Shown in pieces: positions 39,691-47,734 of a stretch of DNA of 64,000 nucleotides. Source of the stretch: a virus; IMG/VR virus record IMGVR_UViG_3300044692_000046, positions 31,149 to 95,148 of that record, one strand, 5' to 3'. The notes under the pieces were generated by a model that saw only the letters and a program-made list of their open reading frames with translations, was not told the origin of the DNA and did not search any database. Position 1 is the first letter of the stretch. The number at the start of each line of letters is the position of its first letter. The position numbers were made by a program, and so were the translations under genes.

Positions 39691-39951
39691 TCACCGGTTC
39701 GCCTCCACGTACGCACGGGCCACGTCGACGGCGGCGTTGTCCGTGCAGCACGCCCCGTTGCAGCCCGCGTCCAGAGCCCGCTTCGCCACCGCGGCCAGCC
39801 AGCACGCCACCGACTCCTGAAACCCCGGCCGCCACGCGCCGCGCGACCGCGCGTCCTCCAGCATGTCCGCTGCGATTGCCCGGACTGCCAGCGCCGGCTC
39901 TGTGTCCAGCATCGCCAGCGCCCATTCGGTGGTCATCCTCGCGCCCACCAT
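39691..39951 (-). CDS. Unknown helical protein
   Basis: 86 residues from ATG overlapping the upstream stop as TGATG. MVGARMTTEWALAMLDTEPA, LAVRAIAADMLEDARSRGAW, ESVACWLAAVAKRALDAGCN, then GACCTDNAAVDVARAYVEANR in outline. It is probably a small helical bundle. No family recognised; it is followed by a 66-base gap. Confidence 0.55.
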   Translation of the reverse strand: MVGARMTTEWALAMLDTEPALAVRAIAADMLEDARSRGAWRPGFQESVACWLAAVAKRALDAGCNGACCTDNAAVDVARAYVEANR

Positions 39952-40172
39952 CAGCCCTCCACCTCCAGGTCGTCGGCGGGCCGCAGCCCCAGCATGTCCA
40001 GCATCTCCGCCAGCCACTCCTCCGGACGCTCATGCTCCGTAGCGAACGCGGCCAGGTTGCGGCGGGCAGCCTCACGGCGCGCGTTGTAGCGGCGCCGCTC
40101 CCGGGCCGAGGCGAGCTTCGGGGTACGCGCCGAATCCAGCTGCGACGACAGGTCGCCTGCGATCGCCGTCAC
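39951..40172 (-). CDS. Small basic helical protein
   Basis: 73 residues from GTG (GTGA overlap). SARTPKLASARERRRYNARR, EAARRNLAAFATEHERPEEW, LAEMLDMLGLRPADDLEVEG. Arg-rich first half, acidic second half. The ending LDMLGLRPADDL is like that of small HTH or adaptor proteins. No function assigned. Confidence 0.55.
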   Translation of the reverse strand: MTAIAGDLSSQLDSARTPKLASARERRRYNARREAARRNLAAFATEHERPEEWLAEMLDMLGLRPADDLEVEG

Positions 40173-40396
40173 CGGGCACGCTCCGGCTTGATGTCCACCG
40201 TGATGTCTCGCGGACCCGCCGCCCACGACAGGACTGTCTCCGGGTCGGTGCCATGCTCGTCCTGGTCGACCGTCGCCATCTGCCAATCGGTCAGCAGCGC
40301 ACCACTCGGATTGCCGTACATACCTCGCTCTGCCGAGTACCGCACCGTGATCGTGGCGACCAGCGTCACCTCGTCGTCCTCACGCAGGTCGCTCAC
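40169..40396 (-). CDS. Unknown small beta protein
   Basis: 75 residues (MSDLREDDEVTLVATITVRY, SGALLTDWQMATVDQDEHGT, TVLSWAAGPRDITVDIKPER). Alternating strands without Cys; it could form a small barrel. Coupled to genes on both sides by ATGA and GTGA. Confidence 0.6.
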   Translation of the reverse strand: MSDLREDDEVTLVATITVRYSAERGMYGNPSGALLTDWQMATVDQDEHGTDPETVLSWAAGPRDITVDIKPERAR

Positions 40397-40977
40397 TGCT
40401 CCGTCTCCTGTTCCGATCGCACCGAGGCGCGCACACGCGCCATCACCTCCGGGTCACGCTGGCCGACCGGCACCGTCGCCATCAGCCGGATCCGCTTCAG
40501 CTGCGCCTCAGTGCGGCCGTATGCCCGGACACCGCCGCACAGAGCGCATTGGCCGTACCCGCTGTGGTCGAGCAGCGGGTCGGGGCAGGTGCAGGAGCGG
40601 TGGGCACGCTCCAGGGACGCGCAGTCGGAGTGGAACAGGTCCAGCTCGCCGCGCCACCACGGCGACTTCCTGCCGCCGTCCCAGCCGCTGTTGCTGTGGT
40701 TAACCACGTCGCGCCTGGTGCTGCGTCCACCGCACCACGCACAGCGGGTCAGCAGCCGGCGGCGCAGCGCCTGGAGCGGCGGGAACTGGAGCCGCCAGTG
40801 GTGCGGGTGCCGCCAGTGCGTCCGGTACGGGCAGACCGTGCCGGCGTCGTGGCCGTCGGGCTCGACGTGCCAGACGGTCACCAGCGGCGGCCAGTACCAG
40901 CACGCGTGTTCTCCTCGGCCGCTGCGCCTCGGCCACGGCCGGCGGATCTCGAACGCCACCAGCATCGGGTCATGCAT
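40393..40977 (-). CDS. Unknown protein with two zinc sites
   Basis: 194 residues. LLTRCAWCGGRSTRRDVVNH, then WWRGELDLFHSDCASLERAH, and CTCPDPLLDHSGYGQCALCG provide two sets of Cys/His (CxxCGG ... H ... H ... C and C ... CxxC). This arrangement occurs repeatedly in actinophage proteins adjacent to small accessory genes. The N-terminus is Trp/His-rich (YWPPLVTVWHVEPDGHDAGT). Unknown role; possible RNA or DNA binder. Confidence 0.6.
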   Translation of the reverse strand: MHDPMLVAFEIRRPWPRRSGRGEHACWYWPPLVTVWHVEPDGHDAGTVCPYRTHWRHPHHWRLQFPPLQALRRRLLTRCAWCGGRSTRRDVVNHSNSGWDGGRKSPWWRGELDLFHSDCASLERAHRSCTCPDPLLDHSGYGQCALCGGVRAYGRTEAQLKRIRLMATVPVGQRDPEVMARVRASVRSEQETEQ

Positions 40978-40980
40978 CTC

Positions 40981-41244
40981 TCAGCCCTCCTCGACCGGCA
41001 GGCCCAACGCCTGCGCCACCTCACGCCTGATCAGGTGCACCTCTTCCGGCACCGGCAGCGGATTCGTCCACCGCAGCGCCCCGTACTCCCAGCGGTCCGC
41101 CAGATCCAGCACCGCCCGCAGCGCCTTCGCCGCCGTGTGGATGCACTCCGGACCGCCGGGGCAGCCCGTCGTGTCGTGCTCCGCGTCCCAGTCGTCCAGG
41201 CGGGCACGGATCTGCTCCACCAGGGTTGTCGTTGTTGTCGCCAT
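40981..41244 (-). CDS. Unknown helical protein
   Basis: 87 residues (TTTLVEQIRARLDDWDAEHD, CPGGPECIHTAAKALRAVLD, VHLIRREVAQALGLPVEEG). The pattern of a first helix, a CPGG...C-x-H turn and LxxLA second helix resembles small proteins found often in actinobacterial phages. No function assigned. Confidence 0.6.
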   Translation of the reverse strand: MATTTTTLVEQIRARLDDWDAEHDTTGCPGGPECIHTAAKALRAVLDLADRWEYGALRWTNPLPVPEEVHLIRREVAQALGLPVEEG

Positions 41245-41264
41245 CTCAGCCCTCCACGTTGTCC

Positions 41265-41594
41265 CTACGCCGCCGACTCGTCCGCCGGCAGTTCCACGAA
41301 CACGAACCCCAGCGCCCTCGCCATGTGCTCCTCCACCGTCGCCCCCTTGCTGCGCTCCCAGCCCGGCAGCAGACAGATCGCGTTGCAGCTGAGGAGGTCC
41401 AGCAAGTCTCGGCGCAGGTACTCCTCGTACGACCAGTCGCCGCCCGAGCCCGCGTCAGCTGGGTTCACCACGTCGTGACCCAGCCCTCGCAGCGTCTCGG
41501 CGGCTGCGTGGAAGGCGGGGAAGTTCATCAGCGGCAAGCCCGTCATCGGACCCGACACGTACACCCGCAGGCTCTGCTCTGTCTCGGTGCTCAC
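41265..41594 (-). CDS. DUF4406 (nucleoside deoxyribosyltransferase-like) protein
   Basis: 109 residues from GTG (GTGA overlap). LRVYVSGPMTGLPLMNFPAF, TLRGLGHDVVNPAD and EEYLRRDLLDLLSCNAICLL are the conserved blocks of DUF4406: an SGPMTG loop, an NP(A/S)E/D turn and a D...L...C/DA strand. The fold is that of nucleoside 2-deoxyribosyltransferases and TIR/SLOG relatives, so a nucleotide or NAD-related ligand is likely; the usual catalytic Glu position is not certain here. Accessory role unknown. Confidence 0.75.
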   Translation of the reverse strand: MSTETEQSLRVYVSGPMTGLPLMNFPAFHAAAETLRGLGHDVVNPADAGSGGDWSYEEYLRRDLLDLLSCNAICLLPGWERSKGATVEEHMARALGFVFVELPADESAA

Positions 41595-42247
41595 CGGGAC
41601 ACCTCCGCGCTCTCGTAGTTGTTGGCATGCGTGTAGCACTCGCAGTCCTCCTGTCGGCCCGAGCACTCCCGGCAGCCGTCCGGGCAGGCCCGGCAGTCGC
41701 CCGGCTCCAGAGCGGTCAGCGTCGCGTCGGCCCGCACGTACAGCGGGTGCTGCGGATGCCCGTCGCGGGTCCGGTTCAGGCAGCGCAGTCGCACACCCTC
41801 ACCGGCCAGCAGTTCCCGCACCCGCGCGTCCCGGCCCTGGTGTGTCCCGTTCACGCCCCACGCCGCCACCCACCGGTACGCGTGCATCGACGTGACCGCC
41901 TCGAACACCGCGTCGTTGCGCTCCCCCACCGGCTGCGGATGCGCCAGCATCACCCTCGGGTCTGTGGCGCGCAGCGCGAACAGGTTCAGCACCACCAGCC
42001 CACCCGACCCCCAGCGCCGCGCGAAGCCCAGGCAGCGGCGGATCGTCGGGTCGTCCGCCGCCGCGTCCGCTGTCGAGGGGTTCAGCATCACGAACACTGT
42101 TGGCGGTTCCGTGCCCCAGATGCGCGACAGCATGTACCGGTAGGCGCCGTCCGGGGAGAACACGGCGGCGTCCTGGCCGAACAGGTTGTCGCCGAACTCG
42201 ACCCGCAGCCCCAGCGTGTCCTTGCAGTACGACCAGATGGTGTTCAC
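41591..42247 (-). CDS. DUF1643-family protein
   Basis: 218 residues from GTG (GTGA overlap). FVMLNPSTADAAADDPTIRR, CLGFARRWG.GGLVVLNLFA and LRATDPRVM are diagnostic for DUF1643. A Cys-rich end (CRACPDGCRECSGRQEDCEC) is an additional zinc-like tail. DUF1643 members are widespread in phages and bacteria, sometimes near DNA modification genes; biochemical role not established to my knowledge. Confidence 0.85.
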   Translation of the reverse strand: MNTIWSYCKDTLGLRVEFGDNLFGQDAAVFSPDGAYRYMLSRIWGTEPPTVFVMLNPSTADAAADDPTIRRCLGFARRWGSGGLVVLNLFALRATDPRVMLAHPQPVGERNDAVFEAVTSMHAYRWVAAWGVNGTHQGRDARVRELLAGEGVRLRCLNRTRDGHPQHPLYVRADATLTALEPGDCRACPDGCRECSGRQEDCECYTHANNYESAEVSR

Positions 42248-42477
42248 GGCCGCGCCGCCGCCCACGACGCCCACTGCTCGATCTGCTCGGTGTCGATCGT
42301 CTCGTCCAGCTCGAACACCGCGTACCGCTCCCTGCGCCCATCCCGGCGGTTCTGCCGGCAGGCGTGCACGGCCCGCTCCACTGCCTCCTCCTTGTCGAAG
42401 ACAACCTCACCGACCACCTCACCCGGGATCCCGGACGCTTGGTTGTACTCGACCACCACGAACAGTCGGTCGCTCAT
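42244..42477 (-). CDS. Unknown small protein
   Basis: 77 residues (MSDRLFVVVEYNQASGIPGE, VVGEVVFDKEEAVERAVHAC, ERYAVFELDETIDTEQIEQW). Strand-helix-strand organisation. Start overlaps the upstream stop (ATGA). It resembles its upstream neighbour in organisation (short strand, then a helix with E/A-rich sequence), which may indicate a common origin. Confidence 0.6.
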   Translation of the reverse strand: MSDRLFVVVEYNQASGIPGEVVGEVVFDKEEAVERAVHACRQNRRDGRRERYAVFELDETIDTEQIEQWASWAAARP

Positions 42478-42722
42478 GCCATGTACTCCTCGCCCGTCAA
42501 GGTGGCCAGATGCCTCGCGTGCCTCTCCGCTGGGCCGGTCCACGGCACCACCTCGGCGTGCCACCGGTCGTCCTCGTGAGCGCCCGGCTTGGTCGCATAC
42601 CACCCGTACGCCGCGTTGATCGCGTCGGCCTTCTCCTGCGCCGCCTCGCGGCTCTCGGCCGGCAGAATGTCGTCCGGGCCTTCCACGTGCACAGCCCACA
42701 GCTCCGTCGTCGTTTCGGTCAT
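42474..42722 (-). CDS. Unknown small protein
   Basis: 82 residues from the ATG at 42720-42722, which has GGAGGGG and GAGAG upstream; a longer reading of the frame is likely spurious. ELWAVHVEGPDDILPAESRE, AAQEKADAINAAYGWYATKP. Strand, acidic loop, then helix: a small phage alpha/beta protein of unknown function. Confidence 0.6.
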   Translation of the reverse strand: MTETTTELWAVHVEGPDDILPAESREAAQEKADAINAAYGWYATKPGAHEDDRWHAEVVPWTGPAERHARHLATLTGEEYMA

Positions 42723-42806
42723 CTCTCGCCCCTCCATGGGTCTGGTCCTTCCTGCCGGCTCACGCGGCCGGGTTGTCATTCCGAAGATCACGAAGCGGGC
42801 GCCCCA

Positions 42807-43655
42807 TCAGCACGCCTCCTTGAAGCTGGCCTCGGTCTCACCGAGACCCGTGCAGCCCTCAAACGAGCAGCGAGTGAACGGGCGCAACTGGTGCTTCGGG
42901 TCGTCCCACACCGACGTGCCGCACCAGTCGCCCTCGCCGGGCCAGTGATGCCCGGTGCACAGCGGGCCGGCCGTGCAGTCGCGGCGCTTGCCCTCCTGGT
43001 GCGTGAACGCCGCCCCCGTGCACGTCACCAACCGGTCGACGTGCGGGTAGTCGCGCAGCCGCAGACGCTCATACCGCTGCGCCTCGTACCGGCACTCCCG
43101 GCGCAAGTGGAACGTCGGGCCCGGCGCACCCGGCACCTCCAGGTTCGGCTCCGGGAACGTCACTGTCTTCTGCCGCGCCGTGATCGGACCCCGACAGGCG
43201 TAGCACACACCCGGGGCGGTGCCCGCCAACTTCCGGTCCAGCTGCTTGCCGGCTTCCTCCGCTATCCGGTCGCGCACATCCGCCAAGCACGGGAACGGGT
43301 CGCCGTGGCAGGAGCAGACCGCGAACCGCTCCGGCACCCGATTCCAGGTGACGTGCGCACCGGCCCGGACGATCAGGTGCAGCCGACCGTCCGGCCGCAC
43401 CTCGTCCAGCTTCGGTCCGCGGACGTGCATGAGCACCAGCGCGTACGGCGGGCGGGCTCGGGTCCCGTACGACGCCAACCGAGCAATCGCCGCGCGATCC
43501 TCGGCGCTCCAGTCCACCTCGGCGCGCACCGCACACTCCTCGACGCGCCACACGGCGTACCGCCAACCCAACAGCCAGCCCACCTCGGGAAGGCCACTGC
43601 CTGCCCACCGGCTCGGGCGCGGCGTCCACTGGTCCGGATCATCGGTTCGGTACAC
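42807..43655 (-). CDS. Unknown Cys/His-rich protein
   Basis: 282 residues from GTG one base after the methylase stop. W-rich first part (SRWAGSGLPEVGWLLGWRYA, VWRVEECAVRAEVDWSAEDR), then CSCHGDPFPC, CYACRGPITARQKTVTFPEP and a series of Cys/His (RRECRYEA, RDCTAGPLCTGHHWPGEG). These are consistent with several zinc sites. Its last residues GETEASFKEAC resemble those of the 19-codon frame at 44508-44567. No function assigned. Confidence 0.6.
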   Translation of the reverse strand: MYRTDDPDQWTPRPSRWAGSGLPEVGWLLGWRYAVWRVEECAVRAEVDWSAEDRAAIARLASYGTRARPPYALVLMHVRGPKLDEVRPDGRLHLIVRAGAHVTWNRVPERFAVCSCHGDPFPCLADVRDRIAEEAGKQLDRKLAGTAPGVCYACRGPITARQKTVTFPEPNLEVPGAPGPTFHLRRECRYEAQRYERLRLRDYPHVDRLVTCTGAAFTHQEGKRRDCTAGPLCTGHHWPGEGDWCGTSVWDDPKHQLRPFTRCSFEGCTGLGETEASFKEAC

Positions 43656-43656
43656 G

Positions 43657-44508
43657 TCAGCACGCCTCCTCGTCCTGCGCCGGGAGTTCCTCAAACAGCG
43701 ACGCTTGCCGGCCCAGCGGGCGGTTCGACCACAGCACCTCCGTGCGGGATTCCCAGGAGCCGCCCTGGCCTGTGGAGGTCGCCATCGTGTGCCGATGCCA
43801 AGTGGCGTACAACTCGTCGTCGTACAGCGGCGACGGGTAGCCACACAGCACAACCGCCGCCTCGCAGGCGTGCAACGCCTCCGCTAGTTCCCGGTGTTGC
43901 GCCTCTGCGGGCATGTCGTGGGCGTAGCCGCCCGACCGACGCGTCTCCCCGAGGTATGGCGGGTCCACGAACAACAGCACGTTCGGGTCGCGACCGTACG
44001 AGGCGATCACTTCCAACGCCGGGCGGCACTCCAGACTCACCGAAGCGAGCCGGACGGCAGCTGGTGCCATCCGCTCCACGTAGCCGCGCAGATAGTCCGG
44101 CATCGACGCTGACGACCCGGCGGGGTTCACGTAGTGCCGCCAACCGGTTCGGGTTCGCACACCGGCCCGGCCCTGGGTGAGCTGGATCCACACTCGCCGG
44201 GCCCGCTCCAGGTCGTCCACCTCGGCCATGTCGTAGGCCGCGGCGTGCTCGGCGCGCGAGTGCGGCGTCAAGGCGCAGACCCTCGCCAGGTCGTCCGGGC
44301 GGTCCCGCAGGATCTGCCAGAACACCATCAGGTCGCCGTCGAGGTCGTTCACCGTCTCGTGCGCCGACGGCTTCTTCGCCAGCAGCACAGCAAGGCTTCC
44401 GGCGTAGGGCTCCACGTAGTGGCCGTGCGGCGGGAGCAGGCTCACGATCTGCTCGGCCAGCGTCATCTTCCCGCCTAGGTAGACGATCGGTGGCTTCAAC
44501 CCGCTCAT
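43657..44508 (-). CDS. D12-class DNA N6-adenine methyltransferase (Dam-like)
   Basis: 283 residues. YLGGK (10-14) and EPYAGSLAVLLAKKPSAHET form the AdoMet site, NDLDGDLMVFWQ is the D-x-D/N region, and DPPYLGETRRSGGY near 182 is the catalytic DPPY motif. The class methylates adenine N6, often in GATC. A phage copy usually protects DNA from host restriction or modulates regulation. There is no partner nuclease. Start overlaps the upstream stop (TGATG). Confidence 0.9.
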   Translation of the reverse strand: MSGLKPPIVYLGGKMTLAEQIVSLLPPHGHYVEPYAGSLAVLLAKKPSAHETVNDLDGDLMVFWQILRDRPDDLARVCALTPHSRAEHAAAYDMAEVDDLERARRVWIQLTQGRAGVRTRTGWRHYVNPAGSSASMPDYLRGYVERMAPAAVRLASVSLECRPALEVIASYGRDPNVLLFVDPPYLGETRRSGGYAHDMPAEAQHRELAEALHACEAAVVLCGYPSPLYDDELYATWHRHTMATSTGQGGSWESRTEVLWSNRPLGRQASLFEELPAQDEEAC

Positions 44509-44567
44509 CAGCCCGCCTTCCTGAACGACGCCTCGATCTCACCGTTCTGCGGCTGCCAGTTAGTCAT
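44508..44567 (-). CDS. 19-residue peptide frame between DnaB and methylase
   Basis: ATG two bases after the DnaB stop; peptide MTNWQPQNGEIEASFRKAG; stop overlaps the methylase start (TGATG). The last part, GEIEASFRKAG, resembles GETEASFKEAC at the end of the 282-residue protein encoded at 42807-43655. It could be a translated coupling peptide or a remnant of a duplicated gene. Confidence 0.4.
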   Translation of the reverse strand: MTNWQPQNGEIEASFRKAG

Positions 44568-44569
44568 GA

Positions 44570-45952
44570 TCAGATCGCCATCGAGACGAAACGGGAGAAG
44601 TGCAGCTGCGCCGCGACCGTCACAGTGCCGGTCGACGCGTCGCGGGCCTTCGCGATGATGAAGTCCGCCTCGCCGGCGCGCGGGCACTCGTCGTCGTAGT
44701 AGTCCTCCCGGTGCAGCAGGATCACCACGTCTGCCGCCGCTTCCAGATCCCCGGACTCGCGCAGGTCCGACAACACGGGCCGCTTGTCCTGGCGCTTCTC
44801 GTTGTCGCGGTTGAGCTGGGTCGGGACGATCAGCGGCACTTCCAGCTCGCCGGCAAGCTCCTTGAGCCCGCGGGCGACCGCGGCGACCTCCTGCTGCCGG
44901 TTCTCGACCCGGCGGCCCGGCTTCACTAGCTGGGCGTAGTCCACGACCAGCATCCCTAGCCCGTGGCGGCGCTTGTGCCGCTGCGCCTCACCGCGCAGCG
45001 TATTGAGGGTGAGGTCGCGTTCTTCGGACAGCCACAGCGGGATCTCCGACAGGTCACCCGCTCGGGCCGACAGCTTTCGCCAGTTGTCTTCGTCGAGGCC
45101 GCCGTCGCGGATGCCTTTCAGCGGTACGCGCGCCTCCGCCGCCAGCAGCCGGTACATCAGCTCCAGGCGGGTCATTTCCAGACTGAACATCGCCACCGGG
45201 TAGCCGAGCTTCGCCGCAGTGAGAGCGAACCCGGTGGACGCTACAGACTTGCCCATGCCCGGCCGCGCCGCCACCAGGACCAGTTGGCCGGGGCGCCAGC
45301 CGCCCAGCATGTCGTCCAGGTCGACCAGGCCCGTGGGGATGATGGTGGGCCTTTCCTCGATCTTGACTGTGTTGTTGGCCTGGATCGCGTCGATCGCGTC
45401 CGGCAGCAGGTCCGGCACCGACACCAGCAGGCCCTGCGTGGAGATCGTGGCGGCAGCCTCGGCCAGCCACTTCTCAGCCTGGGCGAGCACATCCTCCGGG
45501 GACAGCATCCCGGAGGTGTGTGCCCCGTAGCCGAGCTGGACCAGCTGCCCGCCGACCTGGATGGTGCGGCGCAGGAACGCGGTCTTGGCGACCTTCCTGG
45601 CGTAGTAGGTGGCGCTCGCCGCAGCCGGCGTGTTCTGCCACAGGGTGTGCAGGTACGCGGCACCGCCCAGCCGCTCCAACTTCCCCGCGTCCTGTAGCAC
45701 CGACGACACGGTCACGAAGTCCACCGGCTCGCCCCGGCCGAACATGTCCACCATCACCGAGAACAGGTCCGCGTGGCGAGGCTGGTAGAAGTCCTCAGCC
45801 CGCAGGATCTCCACGACCTCGCCGATGGCGATGGGGGACATGAGCATCGCGCCGAGCACCGCCTGCTCCGACGGCAGGTGGTGTGGGGGTTCGTTGTCGA
45901 ACTCGGTGCCGGTCGGCTCGTCTGGGACGGCGTGCAGGTCAGCGGCGGTCAT
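44570..45952 (-). CDS. dnaB: Replicative DNA helicase DnaB
   Basis: 460 residues. N-terminal domain (LPSEQAVLGAMLMSPIAIGE, EDFYQPRHADLFSVMVDMFG) and the C-terminal RecA-like motor with Walker A ARPGMGKS at 229-236, then SLEMTRLELMYRLLA, Walker B LVVDYAQL and VLSDLRESGDLEAAADVV. Hexamer that unwinds the replication fork 5' to 3'. ATG overlaps the upstream methyltransferase stop (TGATG). Its loader is encoded at 48183-48863, so the phage supplies both. Confidence 0.93.
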   Translation of the reverse strand: MTAADLHAVPDEPTGTEFDNEPPHHLPSEQAVLGAMLMSPIAIGEVVEILRAEDFYQPRHADLFSVMVDMFGRGEPVDFVTVSSVLQDAGKLERLGGAAYLHTLWQNTPAAASATYYARKVAKTAFLRRTIQVGGQLVQLGYGAHTSGMLSPEDVLAQAEKWLAEAAATISTQGLLVSVPDLLPDAIDAIQANNTVKIEERPTIIPTGLVDLDDMLGGWRPGQLVLVAARPGMGKSVASTGFALTAAKLGYPVAMFSLEMTRLELMYRLLAAEARVPLKGIRDGGLDEDNWRKLSARAGDLSEIPLWLSEERDLTLNTLRGEAQRHKRRHGLGMLVVDYAQLVKPGRRVENRQQEVAAVARGLKELAGELEVPLIVPTQLNRDNEKRQDKRPVLSDLRESGDLEAAADVVILLHREDYYDDECPRAGEADFIIAKARDASTGTVTVAAQLHFSRFVSMAI

Positions 45953-47052
45953 CAGGCACTCTCCAAACCATCGAACAGCGACGCCTGACCGGACACCTCG
46001 ACGGGCGGCTTCGCCACACCCAGCACCTTTGCCAACTGACCGGGGTCGGTGGTGCGCCAGGTGGCGAGCCGGCAGTAGTCGGCGGACCGGTCCACGCTGA
46101 TGCCGTGCCGACCCAGCGCCTTGGCGATCAGCGCGGTGGTGCCGGTGCCGCCGAACGGGTCGAGCACCACGCCGGCCGGCGGGCACCAGCCGCGGATGAG
46201 TCGATCCGGCCAGCGGGTCGGGAACGCGGCGAAGTGGTCCACGCCGAGCTCGGTCGGCACCTGGAGCGGCTCGGTGGCGACCTCCCACACGCTGCTCGGC
46301 AGCTTGCCGAGCGGGTTCACGCCGGCCCTCGGCACATCGGTCAAGGTTGACGAGTGCCTGGTGGCCACCCCAGCCGGCTGCTCGCCGCGATCCCTCATCT
46401 GCGGCGCGAATCGACGTTGCGGCTTCGCCTCGTACGGCTGCCGGATCTCGTCGACCGCGCTGTAGTAGCGCGGCTGCTTGACGAGGTGGAACCACTGCTC
46501 GTGCGAGCGCCGCACCCGGTCCGTCACCGACTCGGGTAGGCCGTTGGGCTTCGACCAGATCAGCTCGGCGCGCAGGATCAGGCCCAGGTCGTCGATGCAG
46601 CGCAGCGCGTACCGCCACGGCAGACCCATCAGCGACTTCTCCGGCACGTACCGGCCGCCGTCCGGGTCGGTGATGTTCTCGTACGGCATGCGCGCCAGGC
46701 CGGCGGCGCGGTCGCGCTTCCAGTCTTTGACCAGCTCCGAGCGATCCGGGAACAGGCCGTCCTGGTGGCTGGACATGCGCGCGGCGACGCGCTGGGAGTA
46801 CTTGTCGCCGAGGTTCACCCACAGCGATCCGGACGGCTTGAGGACCCGCACCCACTCCCGGGTGCACTCGATCAACGCGTCGATGTAGGCAGCCGGGGTG
46901 CGCTCGGAGCCGATCTGTTCGGCGTAGTGCCCGCCGCCGTCCTGGTAGCTCCGGAGCCCGAAGTACGGCGGGGAGGTCACCACGAGATCCACTGATGCGT
47001 CGGGCAACGGTAGGTGTCGAGCATCGCCACGCAGGACGGATGCCGTTCCCAT
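45952..47052 (-). CDS. DNA methyltransferase, N4-cytosine/N6-adenine type, with replaced 5' end
   Basis: 366 residues from the ATG at 47050-47052. TSPPY at 26-30 is the catalytic motif IV and VLDPFGGTGTTALIAKALGR near the end is motif I, so the order is the beta class. A segment (SEDHQ... VRRSHEQWFHLVKQPRYY in outline) contains the target-recognition region. The first 30 codons are a diverged duplicate of a stretch left upstream at 47735-47827. The ATG has no coupling to a neighbour: the upstream side is a divergent endonuclease gene. This is probably a repaired gene that still makes a full-length enzyme. Confidence 0.88.
   Translation of the reverse strand: MGTASVLRGDARHLPLPDASVDLVVTSPPYFGLRSYQDGGGHYAEQIGSERTPAAYIDALIECTREWVRVLKPSGSLWVNLGDKYSQRVAARMSSHQDGLFPDRSELVKDWKRDRAAGLARMPYENITDPDGGRYVPEKSLMGLPWRYALRCIDDLGLILRAELIWSKPNGLPESVTDRVRRSHEQWFHLVKQPRYYSAVDEIRQPYEAKPQRRFAPQMRDRGEQPAGVATRHSSTLTDVPRAGVNPLGKLPSSVWEVATEPLQVPTELGVDHFAAFPTRWPDRLIRGWCPPAGVVLDPFGGTGTTALIAKALGRHGISVDRSADYCRLATWRTTDPGQLAKVLGVAKPPVEVSGQASLFDGLESA
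46963..47052 (-). repeat. Duplicated methyltransferase 5' end, active copy
   Basis: Ninety bases encoding 30 residues through TSPPY. Compared by eye to the copy at 47735-47827, 26 of 30 residues are the same but only about 65 of 90 bases. The differences are mostly synonymous, so the two copies were separately evolved versions of the same protein segment rather than a recent tandem duplication. Confidence 0.75.
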
Positions 47053-47089
47053 ACCCGCCATCATGGTAGGCACTGAGTACCCTGTTGGC

Positions 47090-47734
47090 ATGGCTTCAGC
47101 ACCAACCGATCTGGCCTACGCGGCCGGCGTTGTGGACTCGGACGGCTACATCGGTGTGCACCGCAGCACCTATGCGATGCGGGTCCGCGGCGACGCTGGC
47201 CAAGCCGTCTACGTGCCGCGCGTCGCGGTCAAACAAGTGACCCCACAGGCACTGGACCTGCTCCACGAGGTGTTCGGCGGGCACCGGTACAGCGGGAAGC
47301 CGACAGCCGCCCGTGGCCGGCCGCTGCTCGGCTGGGCCGTGCACTCGGCCATGGCCGCCCGAACCTGCGAAGCGCTGCTGCCGTTCCTCAGAATCAAGCG
47401 CGAGCAGGCGCTCAACGCCATCGAGGTAGGCCGACTTAATGCGCTCGGGGAGCGCCACCGGTTTGATCTCCCCGAGGTTGACCCTGCAGAGCCTATGGTG
47501 ACCATGGCCGAGGCAGCCCGCAGGCTCGGCAAGCGCTACGACGTGGTGCTGCAATCCGTGCGCCGGGGCAACGTGCCGCACCTGCGCCTTGGACCACGGA
47601 AAGTGCTCATCCCGGAGTCGTACCTTGTGATCTGGGCAAGGCGCGGCACGAACGCACCGCGCCGCGCGGACATCACCACGCAGCTGGAGGTGTGCCTGGC
47701 GCGCGCCCAGGAGCTGAACCGGGTTGGCCGCTGA
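47090..47734 (+). CDS. LAGLIDADG homing endonuclease fused to excisionase-like HTH
   Basis: 214 residues from ATG at 47090 (an upstream ATG at 47063 is possible). LAYAAGVVDSDGYIGV at 8-23 is a single LAGLIDADG motif with the acidic active-site residue. A C-terminal domain, about 138-185 (MVTMAEAARRLGKRYDVVLQ, GPRKVLIPESYLVIWARR), is a MerR/excisionase-like helix-turn-helix, an unusual partner that may aid target recognition. The single motif implies a homodimer. The 3' end lies just beside the TSPPY codons of a stranded methyltransferase start, and the gene is on the opposite strand to its neighbours. TACCCT six bases before the ATG suggests a leaderless transcript. Confidence 0.85.
   Translation: MASAPTDLAYAAGVVDSDGYIGVHRSTYAMRVRGDAGQAVYVPRVAVKQVTPQALDLLHEVFGGHRYSGKPTAARGRPLLGWAVHSAMAARTCEALLPFLRIKREQALNAIEVGRLNALGERHRFDLPEVDPAEPMVTMAEAARRLGKRYDVVLQSVRRGNVPHLRLGPRKVLIPESYLVIWARRGTNAPRRADITTQLEVCLARAQELNRVGR

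Noticed and set aside
42760-42807. 15-codon frame overlapping the stop of the 282-residue gene (TGATG)
   Set aside because: Too short and without a ribosome site; recorded only as possible coupling noise.
47096-47734. Minus-strand frame continuing from the stranded methyltransferase start through the endonuclease gene
   Set aside because: Homology to methyltransferases stops at TSPPY; the rest is antisense to a gene with a clear LAGLIDADG motif, so it is unlikely to be a second enzyme.
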